Below, piece after piece: positions 1-20,574 of a stretch of 64,000 nt of DNA. The translations under genes were made by a program, and so were the position numbers. Position 1 is the first letter of the stretch. Every line of letters starts with the position of its first letter. The stretch spans positions 6,431,106-6,495,105 of the forward strand of contig NC_020174.2 in the NCBI RefSeq assembly GCF_000224145.3, written 5' to 3'. The stretch is from Ciona intestinalis. Taxonomy: Eukaryota; Chordata; Ascidiacea; Phlebobranchia; Cionidae. The notes beneath the pieces were generated by a model. It did not search any database. It was not told the origin of the DNA and worked only from the letters and a program-made list of their open reading frames with translations.

Positions 1-63
1 TGACCAAGTGGTATGATTCATTTTAGTATAAGTTATTTGACACTAACACTTGGTTGGTTATAG

Positions 64-7959
<7,896 letters not shown>

Positions 7960-10437
7960 GAGATTATGAAGTAAGTTTGCTTGTACTTTTCCATAACTGT
8001 TTTCAATTCTATATAGTTTTTTAAAAATGACAGTCATTTAATTCATGAATTTTAATCAAGTTTTTACGAATTACCATTATCAATCATGATGGCATAAAAT
8101 ATCTCGCATAATTCAGAATAATTCATCAGAGAATCTATGTGATGATGTGTACAAGTGATGACTTGAAGTTAAAGAGACAAAATATCAATCCCTCTCTTGT
8201 GTTTCTGTGGAAATATTCCATCGATTTTGAAAATATCAAAATATTGCCCAATAATTATTATTGTTTTATTACAAAGTGTTTAGCATTGCTGGATTTACAG
8301 TTTAATGTAATTGTATATATTTGTGTAATTGGAAATCCACTCAAGGGAATTGGTTTAAATTATAAATATAGAAGTTTCTTATTTATGTTGTTTTTAATTT
8401 TAAAGAATCCTTAAATGTGCTACTATAGAATGCAATTTTATATTGTTGGATAAAAATGTATGTCCTGTGTCGCCTCTCTATTGTTGGTTGGAACAAAATC
8501 CCCTTTTCAACCAATTTAACAACTATAAAGTATTTCACAGATATTTTACTTAAAAAAATATAGAGAGTAGGGTTGGAAAGATGGGACACCTATCCTTCTG
8601 GTGTTTTAAACAATTAACAACAGTCTATGGGAGTCGTGACAATACGGTTTTGGAACTAAATAAATATTTTTTGTTTACTACCACTGGGACGAGAAAATAG
8701 AATGCCAAGGTGTCCCATCTTCCCCTACTTTACTGTACACCTCCAGCTTATGTTGCGGCAAGATTCGTAGTTTTATTAACCAATAATAAACTCATGTAAA
8801 AAATATTACAGATATCATTTAGATTCATTTCTCTGCTCATGTGTTTTTTATTTGATAAAACATCTGACAACAACAACATATCTAAATATATATATCAACA
8901 TTTTATAATGGTGGGCAATATCTTATGTACGTTGATAACTAGGACCAACATTAAGACACCGTCGATAATTAATTTTAGCTCATCCTAAATGTCCTTTATA
9001 AAAACGTGACTATGTGTGTTTACAATGTGTATTCCCGTTCCAACGCGGTTCAAATTTCTGACTCGTTGGTTTGGTTTGTAATCAAACTTAATCGACGTGC
9101 CAACCATTCACACATGGCGGGTAACATCCGCGGTTTAATGTGGCCGCGTTATCACAGGAAATTGGAAGCACTTGAGCGGCAGCGTGGGCATATGTTGTTC
9201 CACAAGGAGTAAAACTGCGTACAGTCAGTCAGTTACGCAGGAGTTAAAATTTAAGCAAGCTTGTGATATCGTATACATAGTGTTTCGAGGTTAACATAAA
9301 CGTGAAAATTAGAAAGGCCAGCTACAGTAATGTAATAGGATCCGCCAAATTAAAACGTACAATAACAGTAAGTCTAGGATGGGTCGTTTGGATTTGTTTT
9401 CAGACGTAGAATTAAGCTTTTATAGGAAGTACTTACGCTAGGTATACGCTTGAATGGTAAATAAAAGGTGCCTTTATTCGGTTGAGCGGCAAGTAAGAAT
9501 AATGTCATTTCTTTTTACATGCAAGTATTATTGACTTAATAGCTCGTATATTAGCTGACAGACAACAAATAATCCACCTGTAATCTACGTCACTTTGCAA
9601 AACACACATCCGCATACCACACGTGCGTTGATGGACTGTTGTGCTGCACTTTAACCCAAGTAAAGTAGACGAAAGTTTTAACGTTCACATTAACAATAGC
9701 ACTTGCTGAGCAATTAGTTGCTATCGAAAATCTTAGAAAACGTTTTGTGCGAGAAAGTACTGACAGTTTTAATTCAGTTCGTGCTACTCGAAAGGTTATA
9801 ACGGCTAATTCTGTTCACACGGTCCTGTAGCGTGTGGCAACCTCACAGAGTAGTTAGTTGTGTTTGCATGCTGCTCTATAAAGTACAGAAAGACTGCGTA
9901 GACAGCTAATATTGTTTGTTCATTACTATACAGCGTAGTAGCGTGGGTAGGGGTGCATTATCGCTAGGTGGGAAAAGAGAGACGTCACGAAATGTCACCA
10001 CGGTTTTTGAAACAAACTTAATGTGACCTCGCAATACTGCTTTGATTGCTACTAAATGGTCACTATAGCCAAGTCTACAACACAGAACATAAAATCACGA
10101 ACATTAGGTAGCTTTGCTGGTTGTCTACATTGGACTTCGAATCAAGCTACGTAGCCAGAGGTTAAGATTCACGTAAAGGGACATTTTCTTACACCACTCA
10201 TATTCCCACACGTTTAGCTGTTCGTAGAAATCCAATAATTTGGTGACGACGCGGCAACACACTAAACCACGCTGTATGATAAACGCGGCGAATATGATTA
10301 ACGCATTGCGGTTCCATAGTAAGCCATGCTTGTACATGTTACAGTTAAGCGCTTAATTTTATTTTTACAACGCAGTTAGTATGTCATCGGCGTAGGTTGT
10401 GGGTGATTATTAACAGTTTAATTAAAGGACGTTGAAA
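7960..10437. other. Non-coding spacer between ferlin and SLC26 genes
   Basis: The left part is the presumed ferlin 3' UTR. A family A repeat lies at about 8,563-8,737. The rest, up to the first SLC26 coding exon, shows no convincing exon and presumably holds the SLC26 promoter and 5' UTR. Short open frames here have no recognisable protein content. Confidence 0.6.
8563..8737. mobile_element. Family A MITE, near complete
   Basis: The left end reads GTAGGGTTGGAAAGATGGGA and the right end is its inverted match, GTGTCCCATCTTCCCCTACT, with TA dinucleotides at the borders. The interior carries the family's conserved tract (AAACAATTAACAACAGTC, TTTGTTTACTACC). There is no coding capacity. TA-bordered inverted repeats suggest a Tc1/mariner-like non-autonomous element, which is an inference. 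Confidence 0.8.
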
Positions 10438-13400
10438 ATGGGAGAAAACGACTGCGAGGAGTTACTGTTGTCAACGGAAGAAAGTCAAACTACGGAAATT
10501 AGGCAAAAGTTGTTGCCAAAAAGGTGACATTTTGTACTTAATTATATTTTTGTGCATAATATTCCATATTTTTAAAAGTGTTTTTAGCAATTAACAACGC
10601 CTTTTATAGCGTTATATAGATATGACACCTAACGTTTGGTTAATACGCATGGCTCATATGATGATAATTTTAGCGCCAATAAGGCTGAATCATCGCGAAA
10701 TTTTGTTCACATATTTCAGTTCAAACGACCAATTTACAACACCGGCGGTAAAAAGTTATCATGTCGACCAATACTGGCCCAACATGATCGATTATTTCCA
10801 ACCGCAATGTATGTACAAGGCCGGTGTAGCCTGGCACTGCAGATTTGTGTTATTTTAGTTCTTTTAAATCTTACCGCACCAATACGTTGTGTTACAAATT
10901 ACATTCCATCGCGAAAATACATGTTTAATCAAACGGTGAGATGTCCGAAATATTAATATTTTTACAACACGGGGATTTAAATTATTACGAACTAGGCATG
11001 TATGTTTCCGCACAAGCGTTTAATTTGTAAGCCTAAGATGGAAATTGGTTTGACAAGATACACATTATTAAACCGGTTGCGGTATAACATAAAAGTAGCG
11101 TGGTTTCAAATACACCACATGTCTCCGTGAATTTAAAATTAAGTTAATAAAAGTTATAGCGGGTTGGGGTAAGATGGGACAACTTAATTCTGTTTTCATC
11201 CCATTTAGTCGTAAACAAAGAACATTCAAAGATTTATAAAACAGTATCCCCACGACTTCTATATACCGTTGTGAATTGATTAAAACACGATCAGGATATT
11301 TGGGACCATAAATACTAAATAATAATTGAAGATTATAAAAACTGCTGAATCTGTTTGATGTTGTTTGTTACTGCAACACGGTGTGATCGATCAACATTAC
11401 GTGTTCTGCTGTGTTACTGCATACCACCGACCTAAACATGGTAGTGGTATAAGAGTGGGCATCATCCAATTTTAACCGCAAACTTTGATTTAAACAGATG
11501 ATCGCCGGATTTACAATATACAAGTTCAAGCTGAATTAGATATATAAAAACTTATTAGAACAAAAAAAAATATTAAAACTTAGAATAAAAACTATAATGC
11601 AAGTCGCCAACGTCGTAAGCTGTATAACCGGTTAAACATTTTACGAACCGCAACTCGATTATGTATTTGATAGGCCATGTTCTAGAACCACTTTAGCGGG
11701 GTTTGTTCAAAACGTCACTGCGTTTATGATTTTCTCACTATTGTGACGCAACAGTCATGATACATCGCGCATTTATCTCGTTTTAAAATATGCACCGAGA
11801 TTCTGTAAATTACAAGACGTAAAACACCTAATTTCAAAAGTGAAACGATGTAAAGGTGATGGTAATGAAACTGGTTTATCGACAAATAGGAAAATATCTT
11901 GTCAGCAAGCACATGTTGCATTTATCTTAAAAGTTATATAGTTATTATATTAGTTACTATGGAGTGAAACGTTCGTGCTTCATATATTGGTTTACACGCG
12001 TTCTAACAATACTAGCTTATGTTTATCGTCACTATATGACAAAATGGGAAACTGTTTTCGTTACTCGGACATTATTTGTCTTAGAAATTCTAGTCACTAG
12101 TCTTAAGTAATTTGTTATATTTAATTACGTTTTACATTGGCTATAACACGCGCTTTAACAGAATTAGCTTTAAGATATATATACCCAAATTTAAATAGGG
12201 CGTATCAACGTGATTTTATTTTGTCCAATAATTTAAAATTGCGACACATTAAACTAAAATAGAATTATTAAACCAAGAACATCGTTGTTTATGTTCTTAA
12301 TTTAGAGCTTCTTATCAAGACTTCGCCCGTTTGTCGTTCCAAAAACTTTCCTATTTAAAACGACCGTGACAACGAATACGCTAAGATTATAGCGATCCAA
12401 AAAGGGCCTGGCCCGCGGGTCCAGAAAACGTAACTACTTGATCCGAATGTTACACTTACATGACAACGTTTTTTAAAGTGAAAAATCGACAAATTAAACC
12501 ACAAAGGCCGCACAAATATTGGTTCTACTTTTATGGGGAGGGGCATATACGCGTCATATAATGCGGATAATGGCCTTCCATTAAAATTTGCAGTTTTTAT
12601 TGCACGGTCAAATAGTGGGCGTTAGTGGTCGATTCATATGATGTTTGCGAACAAGTTACGGCCCATTGTTACCGATATTACTTGGGCGTTTGTGCTGATC
12701 GTCGTTACATGCACAAGGATTTTCCGTTCCTTATGGGTTATGGGTTAAATAGGGTTCACTTATAATGTGATCGCCATCTTTGAATCAGGGCAAAAGTGCA
12801 ATTACAACATCCGTTATCAATCAAACAATTTGCTGATCCCCGTAATCTAAAATTGGATATCAGGAAACGCACAAATCGCTCCCAATGCCAACAGTTATTA
12901 TTTTAGTAAATCGAGATTGCTTGAGCATTCACAACAAATACCAGCGCCAGCACCCTTAGTTGTTTCAGCAGTGGAAATTGTGCAACCTGTTTAGTGCTTT
13001 ATTTTCCCCCAATATCCGGATCTTGCTTACATAAAGCTGTTGCCTAAACCATGTTGTTGTCTCTTTGTGTACTTGGTCTGATGTTTTCAAGGGTGTTTGG
13101 TTATCACTGTAGAATCAGCGAAAACGCTGCGGTTGCAAAGGGGGAGATGCGAGCGCTTGCCGTGAAGATCTTTTCCCTTTTTTATGCGGCGGCGTTTTTT
13201 CTTTACCCACCAGCTTGTATAAGAGCGGAGATCTATGATAGTTATTTACCGAATGTTATTTGACAGCAAAGTAAAGCCGGAAACTTAACAGCCACGATAA
13301 AGAATAATATTGTATGGTTAAGCTATGGAGTTAAACGAGTGAGTGTTTTAATAAGTGTTAAACTTAGATTTTCTATTTGAAACGAAGCGAACAAAAACCT

Positions 13401-16400
13401 CAAACAAACTAACGTTAATTAAATCTTCTTTGTTAAAAAATGAAATATTTTTATTTATAAAAATAATAGAAATGCAAAGATAATTATTGATGTTATTATT
13501 TAAAAAGTTAAAATTTTAAAACCTCTCTAATTTTTTTTGCAATTCGTTTTAACGCAAGCTCGATGCAATTAATAATTAGAGAATAAATGTAATGAATACA
13601 AAACCTGGCTGCAGACCTCGAACTTTTTAAGTTTTTGTTTAAATTTATCATAAAGTAACATTGGAAACAGCATAACATTTTTTACTCAACAAAATGGTTA
13701 TAAAGAAAGCTGGCAATGGATTCCTCGTTAGGTTATCTTATTCGTCGGCACACAGAGACAATTATACCCATCATCGTGATCTGGCACTTGGTCGCAATGA
13801 CGAATAAAGAGTTAGAAAAATCGTGAGACGCATTAACGATAAATAAATAACTTGGTGTTGTAACATAAAATTTTCGCAAATAAATCTCGTCATGTTAATT
13901 CAACAATTACAAGATCATGAAAATTACCGGCGCCCTTGACATGTGGAACACGCTTTCTCTGCAACTAACATAAATGTAGAAAACAAGTCAACCCCCTAAC
14001 CCCCTATATCACATTTCTATCTTTCACATTCCCAGACAGACCAACAATGACGTCACGTACCGCTACGTCATCGATCGAGCGGCACGTTCCGTACCAGATT
14101 TTGAGAAGGAATTTTCGGGCGTTGAGAAATTACCGCCGTCACCTAGCATGCGAGATCGGGCTCGAAAATGCGCCAAAGGTTGCAACAAAAACTGCTTTAT
14201 GGATGTTCTGGTCGGGCTCTTCCCAATATTCACGTGGATGCGACATTATAAAGTTAGGAAATGGCTGGCCGGTGATTTGGTTTCGGGAATAACCGTGGGT
14301 GTTGTCCACATCCCACAAAGTAAGTGACAACTGAAACTCTAAGGAATATATTGGCCAACGAAATGTGTTTTCTTTGCAAAAACTATAATTTCACTGATGT
14401 TTCTCCAAAGATCTTAATGGTTTTCTTTCAGGTATGGCATTTTCTTTGCTTGCCGGATTACCGCCGGTCTATGGTCTCTACACAAGTTTTTACACCGTCC
14501 TGCTGTACAGTTTCATGGGAACATCCCGCCATATATCAGTTGGTACATTTGCAGTTACCAGTCTCCTCACACAAAGTGTTGTAGTTCGGTTGGTCCCGGA
14601 ACCGATTCCTATCATGAACGTCACTGCGGTGAGTCAGGGCTTACATTTTGAACTAACTAGTTTGATTTATTCCTCAAGTTCTAAGGTACTGCTGTGGGGT
14701 AAGATGTGATATCGTTAGGAATTGATTCCTATATTTCATATCGTATTTTTAACAGCCAACAGCGCTCCTTTAAAGTGGGATACGATTATACACTTATGTA
14801 AATATTATTTTTTATTACCAAATGGGACGAGAAAAAAATAATGTGTTCAATCTGATTACCCCTTAGTATGATAAGGTTATTTAAACTAATGGCGCATAGT
14901 CTGTATGGGGAAATCTTAGCCTTGTTTGCTTGTGTGCAATTATCGGATCTCTCACATGTTTATTAAATAACTCATACTAACAAGTTTGAAATTATACGCA
15001 GGGTGCAACGGTTGGAAACGAGACGTTTGTAAACGGAATTTCAGACATTGAGCTGAGAAAAGTCGGTGTTGCAGCCTCCGTCATGTTCCTTATGGGTGTT
15101 TTCCAAGTAAGAAATTTATTGAGATACAACCATAGTAAAGTGTTCTAGCCATCTCTTATATACAGCTAGTGTTTGGGATTTTTCGTTTGGGCTTCATAAC
15201 CACGTATCTGTCGGAACCGCTTGTGCAAGCCTTTACCACGGGAGCAGCTTTGCAGGTGGTGACGTCACAAACCCCGTCCATTCTTGGAATTACCATCAAA
15301 TCAACGACGGCCATTCCGGCTTTCTTCAGAGTAAGTTTATAAAAGCTGGTATATTTTGGTTACACATGTTTCGGGCCCTAATTTTTGTTACTATATGTAC
15401 AATACAGCTTGTTATAAACAGCTTCCAAAATTCCTCTGTACGAATGCTTTTGTGGTCAGACTAGCAATATATTTTTGATCGAGGGTTTTTTATGGAGGCA
15501 TGTTTTTCAGAATTGGATCGAGATATTCCGGAACCTTCCAAACACGCATATTCCCACTCTCATTATTTCCATCATCTGCATTTTGTTGTTGGTTGCGGGT
15601 CGTGAGATCAACTTACGATTCAAGTAAGTGATTCCAACTCTGGATATTTTAAGCCAAGTTGGATGCACTGTATGGTCATTGTTCGTTGTTCGATTGTATG
15701 CGGCATAACGACATGGCCTCTTCCATTTACTTTATTTGCATTTAGGGAAAAGCTGAAGATTCCATTACCAACAGAGGTTATTATAGTTGTGATAGCGATT
15801 CTGGCGTCAACATTCGGAAAGTTTCAGGAGATATTTCAAATCAGAGTGGTCGGTCCTATCCCTACCGGGTGAGTTGAGTTCGGTGGTAACCTGCATTTGC
15901 ATATTAGTCGACGCCTTGGCATTGTCGTGTTTATAAGATGTTTATATAGATCGAAGGCGTGTTGTATATCGATGCTCACCACCACTGTTGTGCTATCATT
16001 GGTGACTGGTAATGATGAGTATATATGTACACAGATTTCCGGCGCCTATGTTGCCCGACTTCAGTATCATGGGGAGCATCATCGGCGATGGATTTGCTCT
16101 TGCGGTCGTTGGTTTTGCTATAAGTGTCTCGCTGTCGAAGATGTACGCACAAAAGTACGGATACAGCATCGACTCCAATCAGGTGCGTTTTCAAGATCTA
16201 CTGTTTTTTATTCGATCGGCAAAAATCCCTATAATGCCACAGCGCTACTCTTTCATTGCCTTCCGAAAAATAACTTTTGAAATATACATCGTTTTAATGA
16301 CATCAAAGATACCACAAGATGCACATATTGAGATATCACAACCATTTCATCATCGGGCAAATCAAAGCACAAGTATTTACTTGCGTGACCACAGTTGAAT

Positions 16401-19255
16401 TATTTTACAGGAGTTAATCGCATATGGTGTAAGCAATGCCATTCCCTCCTTTTTCCGATGTTTTCCAAACGCTGCAGCGCTTGCACGATGCGTTATACAA
16501 GAAAACACAGGCGGAAACACACAGGTACAAGTACACCCATTGTATATTCACTACACAGTGACGTCATGTTAAACCTAATCTTATTTTCGTCGTGTTAACC
16601 GATCACGCGTAGAATGAATGAGGTTGCGGTGAAAACAGTTGGTCGTTCCACCGCCATGCATTTCTAGGAATACACGCGGTGACTTGCTTTGCTTAACACA
16701 GCAAGTACTCTGCACATATATATGCAGACAATGTCGTTACAAATATTGCATATCGTGTATAGTCTTCTAACAATGCCTGAGACCAAATAGTGAAAGCGGT
16801 CTTTAAAAGAACACATTCATACTAAAAGTACAAATAAGCTCAACTTAATATGCAAATAGTAAGTAAAATGTTTTTATTTTCTAGTTGGTCGGTTTGATAT
16901 CCGTAGTTATAGTGTTGGTGACGATCCTCGTGTTGGGCCCCGTATTCCAACCCCTACCAAGGTCTGTTCTGGGATGTATCATCGTTGTTGGTCTGGTCGG
17001 AATACTTAAACAGTTGTCTTTACTCAAACCGACGTTTAAAATGTCACGAATCGACTGCGTAAGTATTTCTTAATCTGAATCGGTTCTGGAAAACTTCGAA
17101 AGTATAGGAAAAATTCTGCCACAAAAGTTAAAGACGTTTATTTACAATAAGGTTTTTACAAAACGGACGCATGCGAACATTTTATCAAACACTTAAATGA
17201 ATTTTAACAACTTATAGGGTGGCAGTAAGTTGGGACACATTTTCATTTTAATTTCACTTTCAATTTGATATTAAACAAAAAAAATTAGAAGAATTATAAA
17301 ACCGTATCCTTATGACTTATAGACCGTTCTTTATTGTGGAACGTTTTATATCTTGTACTGCCAATCGGCCCGAGCACACGATTACACAACCAAGGGGAAA
17401 CTGAATGTCACTTAACAAAACCATGCGATCGACTCTTAAAAACACAACGGTTCACGCAAAACATAAAGATCATGAAAATATAAAACAGTAAAGTACCATA
17501 CGAACACATCATTACAACAAATCATTACAATTGTTTAAAACACGATCAGGATATTTGGATATTACGTGCTAAAGGTGTCCCATCTTCCCCCACCCTACTA
17601 TATTAACAACAAACATGTTTTTGTTTCAGTTGGTTTGGGTTGTGACGTTGTTCTCCGTTCTTCTCCTGGGCGTAGACTTGGGATTGCTGGCGGGAGTTGT
17701 ATTTTCTATGCTTACAATAATTCTACGAACTCAGCGGCCACGGTGTGAGGTATTGGGCAATATAGCTGGAACGGATGTTTACCGCAGTTGTCATGGTTAC
17801 GCTTCGGTAAGACTTGATTTTCAACTTACGCGATCATGTCTGGCCGGCATGGATAATTTATCACGCATGCTTATGTATAATGATTTATGATAGATAGGAT
17901 TTACATGGGCGCGGTTTTATCTTAGTTTAAAATTAGCCAAGTTTACAAATCTCATACATCACTTCGACAAGTTATGTGTCAACGATACAAGACCGATAAT
18001 TTTAACACTTGTTATACTGAACAGGCGCAACCGCACAACGGGATCTTAATATTTAAGTTCCACTCCATCCTCTATTACGCAAACAAGGATTACTTCAAAC
18101 AGAAACTCTTCTTTGCTACCGGTTTTGATCCAGGTGATTTTAAGATAATAACTTCATTTTTTTTCTTAAATTATTTTGAGAAATGCCTACCTTTAGTCAG
18201 CCATATATTTCAATGACATGACATATCTTTCCAGAGGTAATCATTCACCAACGGAAAAAGGAAGCAGACGCCGCCGAGTCGCAGAACGAAAGTTCAAACT
18301 GCTGTCGATCCGTGTGAGTATTCCAACAGACATTATGTTTCCCCGAAACGAATTGTAAATGCTTTACTTTTGTTATGGTTTGTGATATGCCGTGTTTCAG
18401 GCCATGGAAAAAGAAGACCGATATATCGAGTATAAAGGTTGATGTGGATTTAAGCTCTCCGGCGACCTCTGGCGGTTCTCCAAGTTTCCTTCAGCAGTCG
18501 CATCCCACTTGTACTGACGACGTTGCTACTCGGACCGAATTATTTCACACATTGATCATAGATTGTTCGAGCTTTTCGTTCATAGACCTCGTCGGTATAA
18601 AAACTTTGAACGCAGTAAGTGAGTTAGGCTTACGACTACACAACTAACCACCCGTAAAGATACGTGCGCGGTAACACGTAAGCAGGCACGAGGTGTATGA
18701 AACAGAACACATGTGGCATACCGACTGTGGTTGCCCCGCCATGCGTGGATAAGTTCCATCCATCCATTTAATCTAACCTTGCTTTTATTTCCAGCTATGC
18801 AAAAACTATCGAGAGATCGGCGTGGACATGCTTCTTGTGAATGTATCAAGTAAGCATCATAATAACTGTTTAAAGACAAACATTTAACTTATTTATTCCC
18901 CAGACGACGTTAAAAAATCGCTGGTCGCTGGTTCGTATTTTGAAACGGCCGGTGAGAACTGTGAATTTCCAACAATCCACGATGCTGTGCTGCACGCCAA
19001 GTTTAAGCAAGTGTGTCTAAGTCAGGTAATTAAACAAGACCGTCGTCACGTAGCGTTAATAGTTTTGTATGTACGAATTACGTATTTCTGTATACATACC
19101 AAACACATAATAACCATGATAGTTAAACCGGCCACACAGCGGCACCATTGCACAATATAAACCAAACAAACGTGTTTTACCACAATAATTCCTCTAATAT
19201 CAAAGAATTATAATTACAGAGTAAAGAAGAAACTTCATTCGACAGCAATCAGTGA
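10438..19255 (+). CDS. SLC26 anion transporter with STAS domain
   Basis: SLC26 proteins are plasma-membrane anion exchangers or channels; prestin is the motor member. Exons: 10438-10523, 14036-14319, 14432-14628, 15002-15106, 15166-15330, 15511-15623, 15746-15868, 16035-16182, 16411-16524, 16885-17058, 17630-17806, 18025-18133, 18235-18313, 18401-18614, 18795-18849, 18904-19025, 19220-19255. The total is 2,301 bp or 766 residues, normal for the family. The start is [11 protein letters not shown], and its phase-2 donor joins exactly to [12 protein letters not shown] across a 3.5-kb intron. The sulphate-transporter signature is present ([20 protein letters not shown]), followed by further membrane segments, and exons 12-17 encode STAS ([19 protein letters not shown]). 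The central anion site reads ALARC where vertebrate prestin and SLC26A6 have SLSRS. An AATAAA lies near 19,486. I cannot assign the orthologue (A5/A6-like is possible). Confidence 0.93.
10524..14035 (+). other. Large first intron of the SLC26 gene
   Basis: This 3.5-kb intron is far longer than the other introns of the gene and is a natural place for enhancers or an alternative promoter. It holds a truncated family A copy at 11,157-11,320. I saw no further exon that would fit the flanking phase-2 junction. Confidence 0.6.
11157..11320. mobile_element. Family A MITE, right end lost
   Basis: Starts GGGTTGGGGTAAGATGGGAC and runs through the conserved interior (GTAAACAAAGAACATTCAAAG; AAAACACGATCAGGATATTT), then ends without the usual inverted terminus. 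Confidence 0.7.
14687..14872. mobile_element. Family A MITE in SLC26 intron
   Basis: Left end GCTGTGGGGTAAGATGTGAT, interior TTTATTACCAAATGGGACGAG, degraded right end GATTACCCCTTAGTATG. It lies wholly inside the intron between exons 14432-14628 and 15002-15106. Confidence 0.65.
17213..17602. mobile_element. Family A MITE split by a later insertion
   Basis: The left end (TATAGGGTGGCAGTAAGTTG) and right end (CCCATCTTCCCCCACCCTAC) belong to one family A copy. Between the conserved tracts GACCGTTCTTTATTG and CAATTGTTTAAAACACG sit about 190 extra bases (roughly 17,334-17,528) that other copies lack. It lies in an SLC26 intron and ends 27 bp before exon 17630-17806. Confidence 0.65.
18665..18765 (-). 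repeat. Family B repeat, partial, SLC26 intron
   Basis: Contains the family's core (GGCACGAGGTGTATGAAACA, then TTGCCCCGCCATGCGTGGAT) in reverse orientation relative to the copy at 31,405. Confidence 0.6.
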
Positions 19256-20574
19256 TCGAGTGTTGGGTCTGCGAAACCTTCTGTGTCGGATTACAAATAG
19301 TTTTATACGATTTCACTCTACGTTCCCAGATCAAGTGGTCACAACCACTCTACATGTATCATATGCATTAGAAATTAGGTTTCTTATATCTTAAGTTAAA
19401 CTCGTCAGCTGCCACGTACTTCACTACCGCTTGTTAGTTTATACAAACTCTTAGTGCTTTGCTTTTTATATGCAGATATTGAACAAATAAAATAGGAAAA
19501 TAAAAAACTTACTTTATTTGGACTCGGGCCTGGTTATCCAGCCGCATATTGAGAAGTATTTCTTGTGTTGACGGGAAGCAACCTAATACACGGGGAAATT
19601 TAGACCATTTAACGTTAGGTGGAACATGCGCGTTTTTACACCGCCATTTATTTACGTCTTGAGCATGAATACCTCTCTATTGAATGCAAAAGCCGTTTCT
19701 TGGTCATTTGTGTTAATATCTTGGTATGATATTTTCACATTATGAATGGAATATATAGCACTATCTGGGGTAAGATGGGATACCGTTAGAACCTAATTCC
19801 CATGCTTCCTGATCCTGTTTTGAACGATTACCAAAGCTCCTTTAGAATTGTGAGAATAAAAGTTATATATTTGTGCAAATATTCTTTGTTTACTATTCCA
19901 TGAGCTGAGAAAAGAGAAATAAAACCATGTTTTATCTTACCCCGCACTACTATGCTGATACTCACCATGGAGAAAAAGTCAGGACTTTCTGTTCCTACAG
20001 ATTCCAATTACATATTGTATTTGTTTAAAACAATATTAACATCAGAAAATAAAACACCTAAAGAAAATGAATGTTTTGAATCTGCTGTTTTGTAATGAAA
20101 AGGAGATAATATGACACAGGAACTTTATAAAAATCAATGTATTTTTTGTTATGTAAAGTTCTTGTTGTCGCATACATTGAAAATTTGACATGATTTTAAA
20201 TGTACAGCAACAGCATTTGTATCAACACATTCAAACAACAGTTTCAATGCTTATAAATCATTTGTTTCATTAAATTTGCTTACGGCGAAGCAACTATAAT
20301 ACACATAGGTGTATTCAGTAATTTCATAAACCTTAAATGAATTATTAAGTCAAGTGAGTGAATAGGTTCAAGTGTAAAGCAATTAACCAACATATATCAC
20401 ATCATTGCAAACTAAACTACCACCCATGTTGAATCTGTAGCCAATGTATAGCTGACCACATACAAGAAGTTTATCAGTAACAAAACTGAAATGCAAAATT
20501 TAAAAAAAAGGAACTTTGTCGGCAACATTATATAAAAGAAATGCTGTAGAAGCTATTTGTTGTAAAAAGGTAAT
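19256..20574. other. Convergent 3' spacer, SLC26 and ankyrin/MYND genes
   Basis: Holds the SLC26 3' UTR with a candidate AATAAA near 19,486, a family A copy, and the presumed 3' UTR of the minus-strand ankyrin/MYND gene. No coding exon was seen. Confidence 0.6.
19755..19954. mobile_element. Family A MITE, near complete
   Basis: Bordered by TAGCACTATCTGGGGTAAGA on the left and TTATCTTACCCCGCACTACT on the right, with the interior TTTGTTTACTATTCCATGAG. It lies in the convergent spacer. Confidence 0.75.

Noticed and set aside
8139-8414. 91-residue frame after the ferlin stop
   Set aside because: AT-rich and low in complexity with no recognisable motif; more likely 3' UTR.
10622-10956. Two overlapping open frames in the first SLC26 intron
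   Set aside because: No domain, signal peptide or compatible splice phase; composition looks random.
13051-13263. Open frame beginning with a hydrophobic stretch, considered as an SLC26 first exon or a small secreted protein
   Set aside because: It has no donor in the phase needed by exon 14036-14319, and the exon at 10,438 fits exactly.
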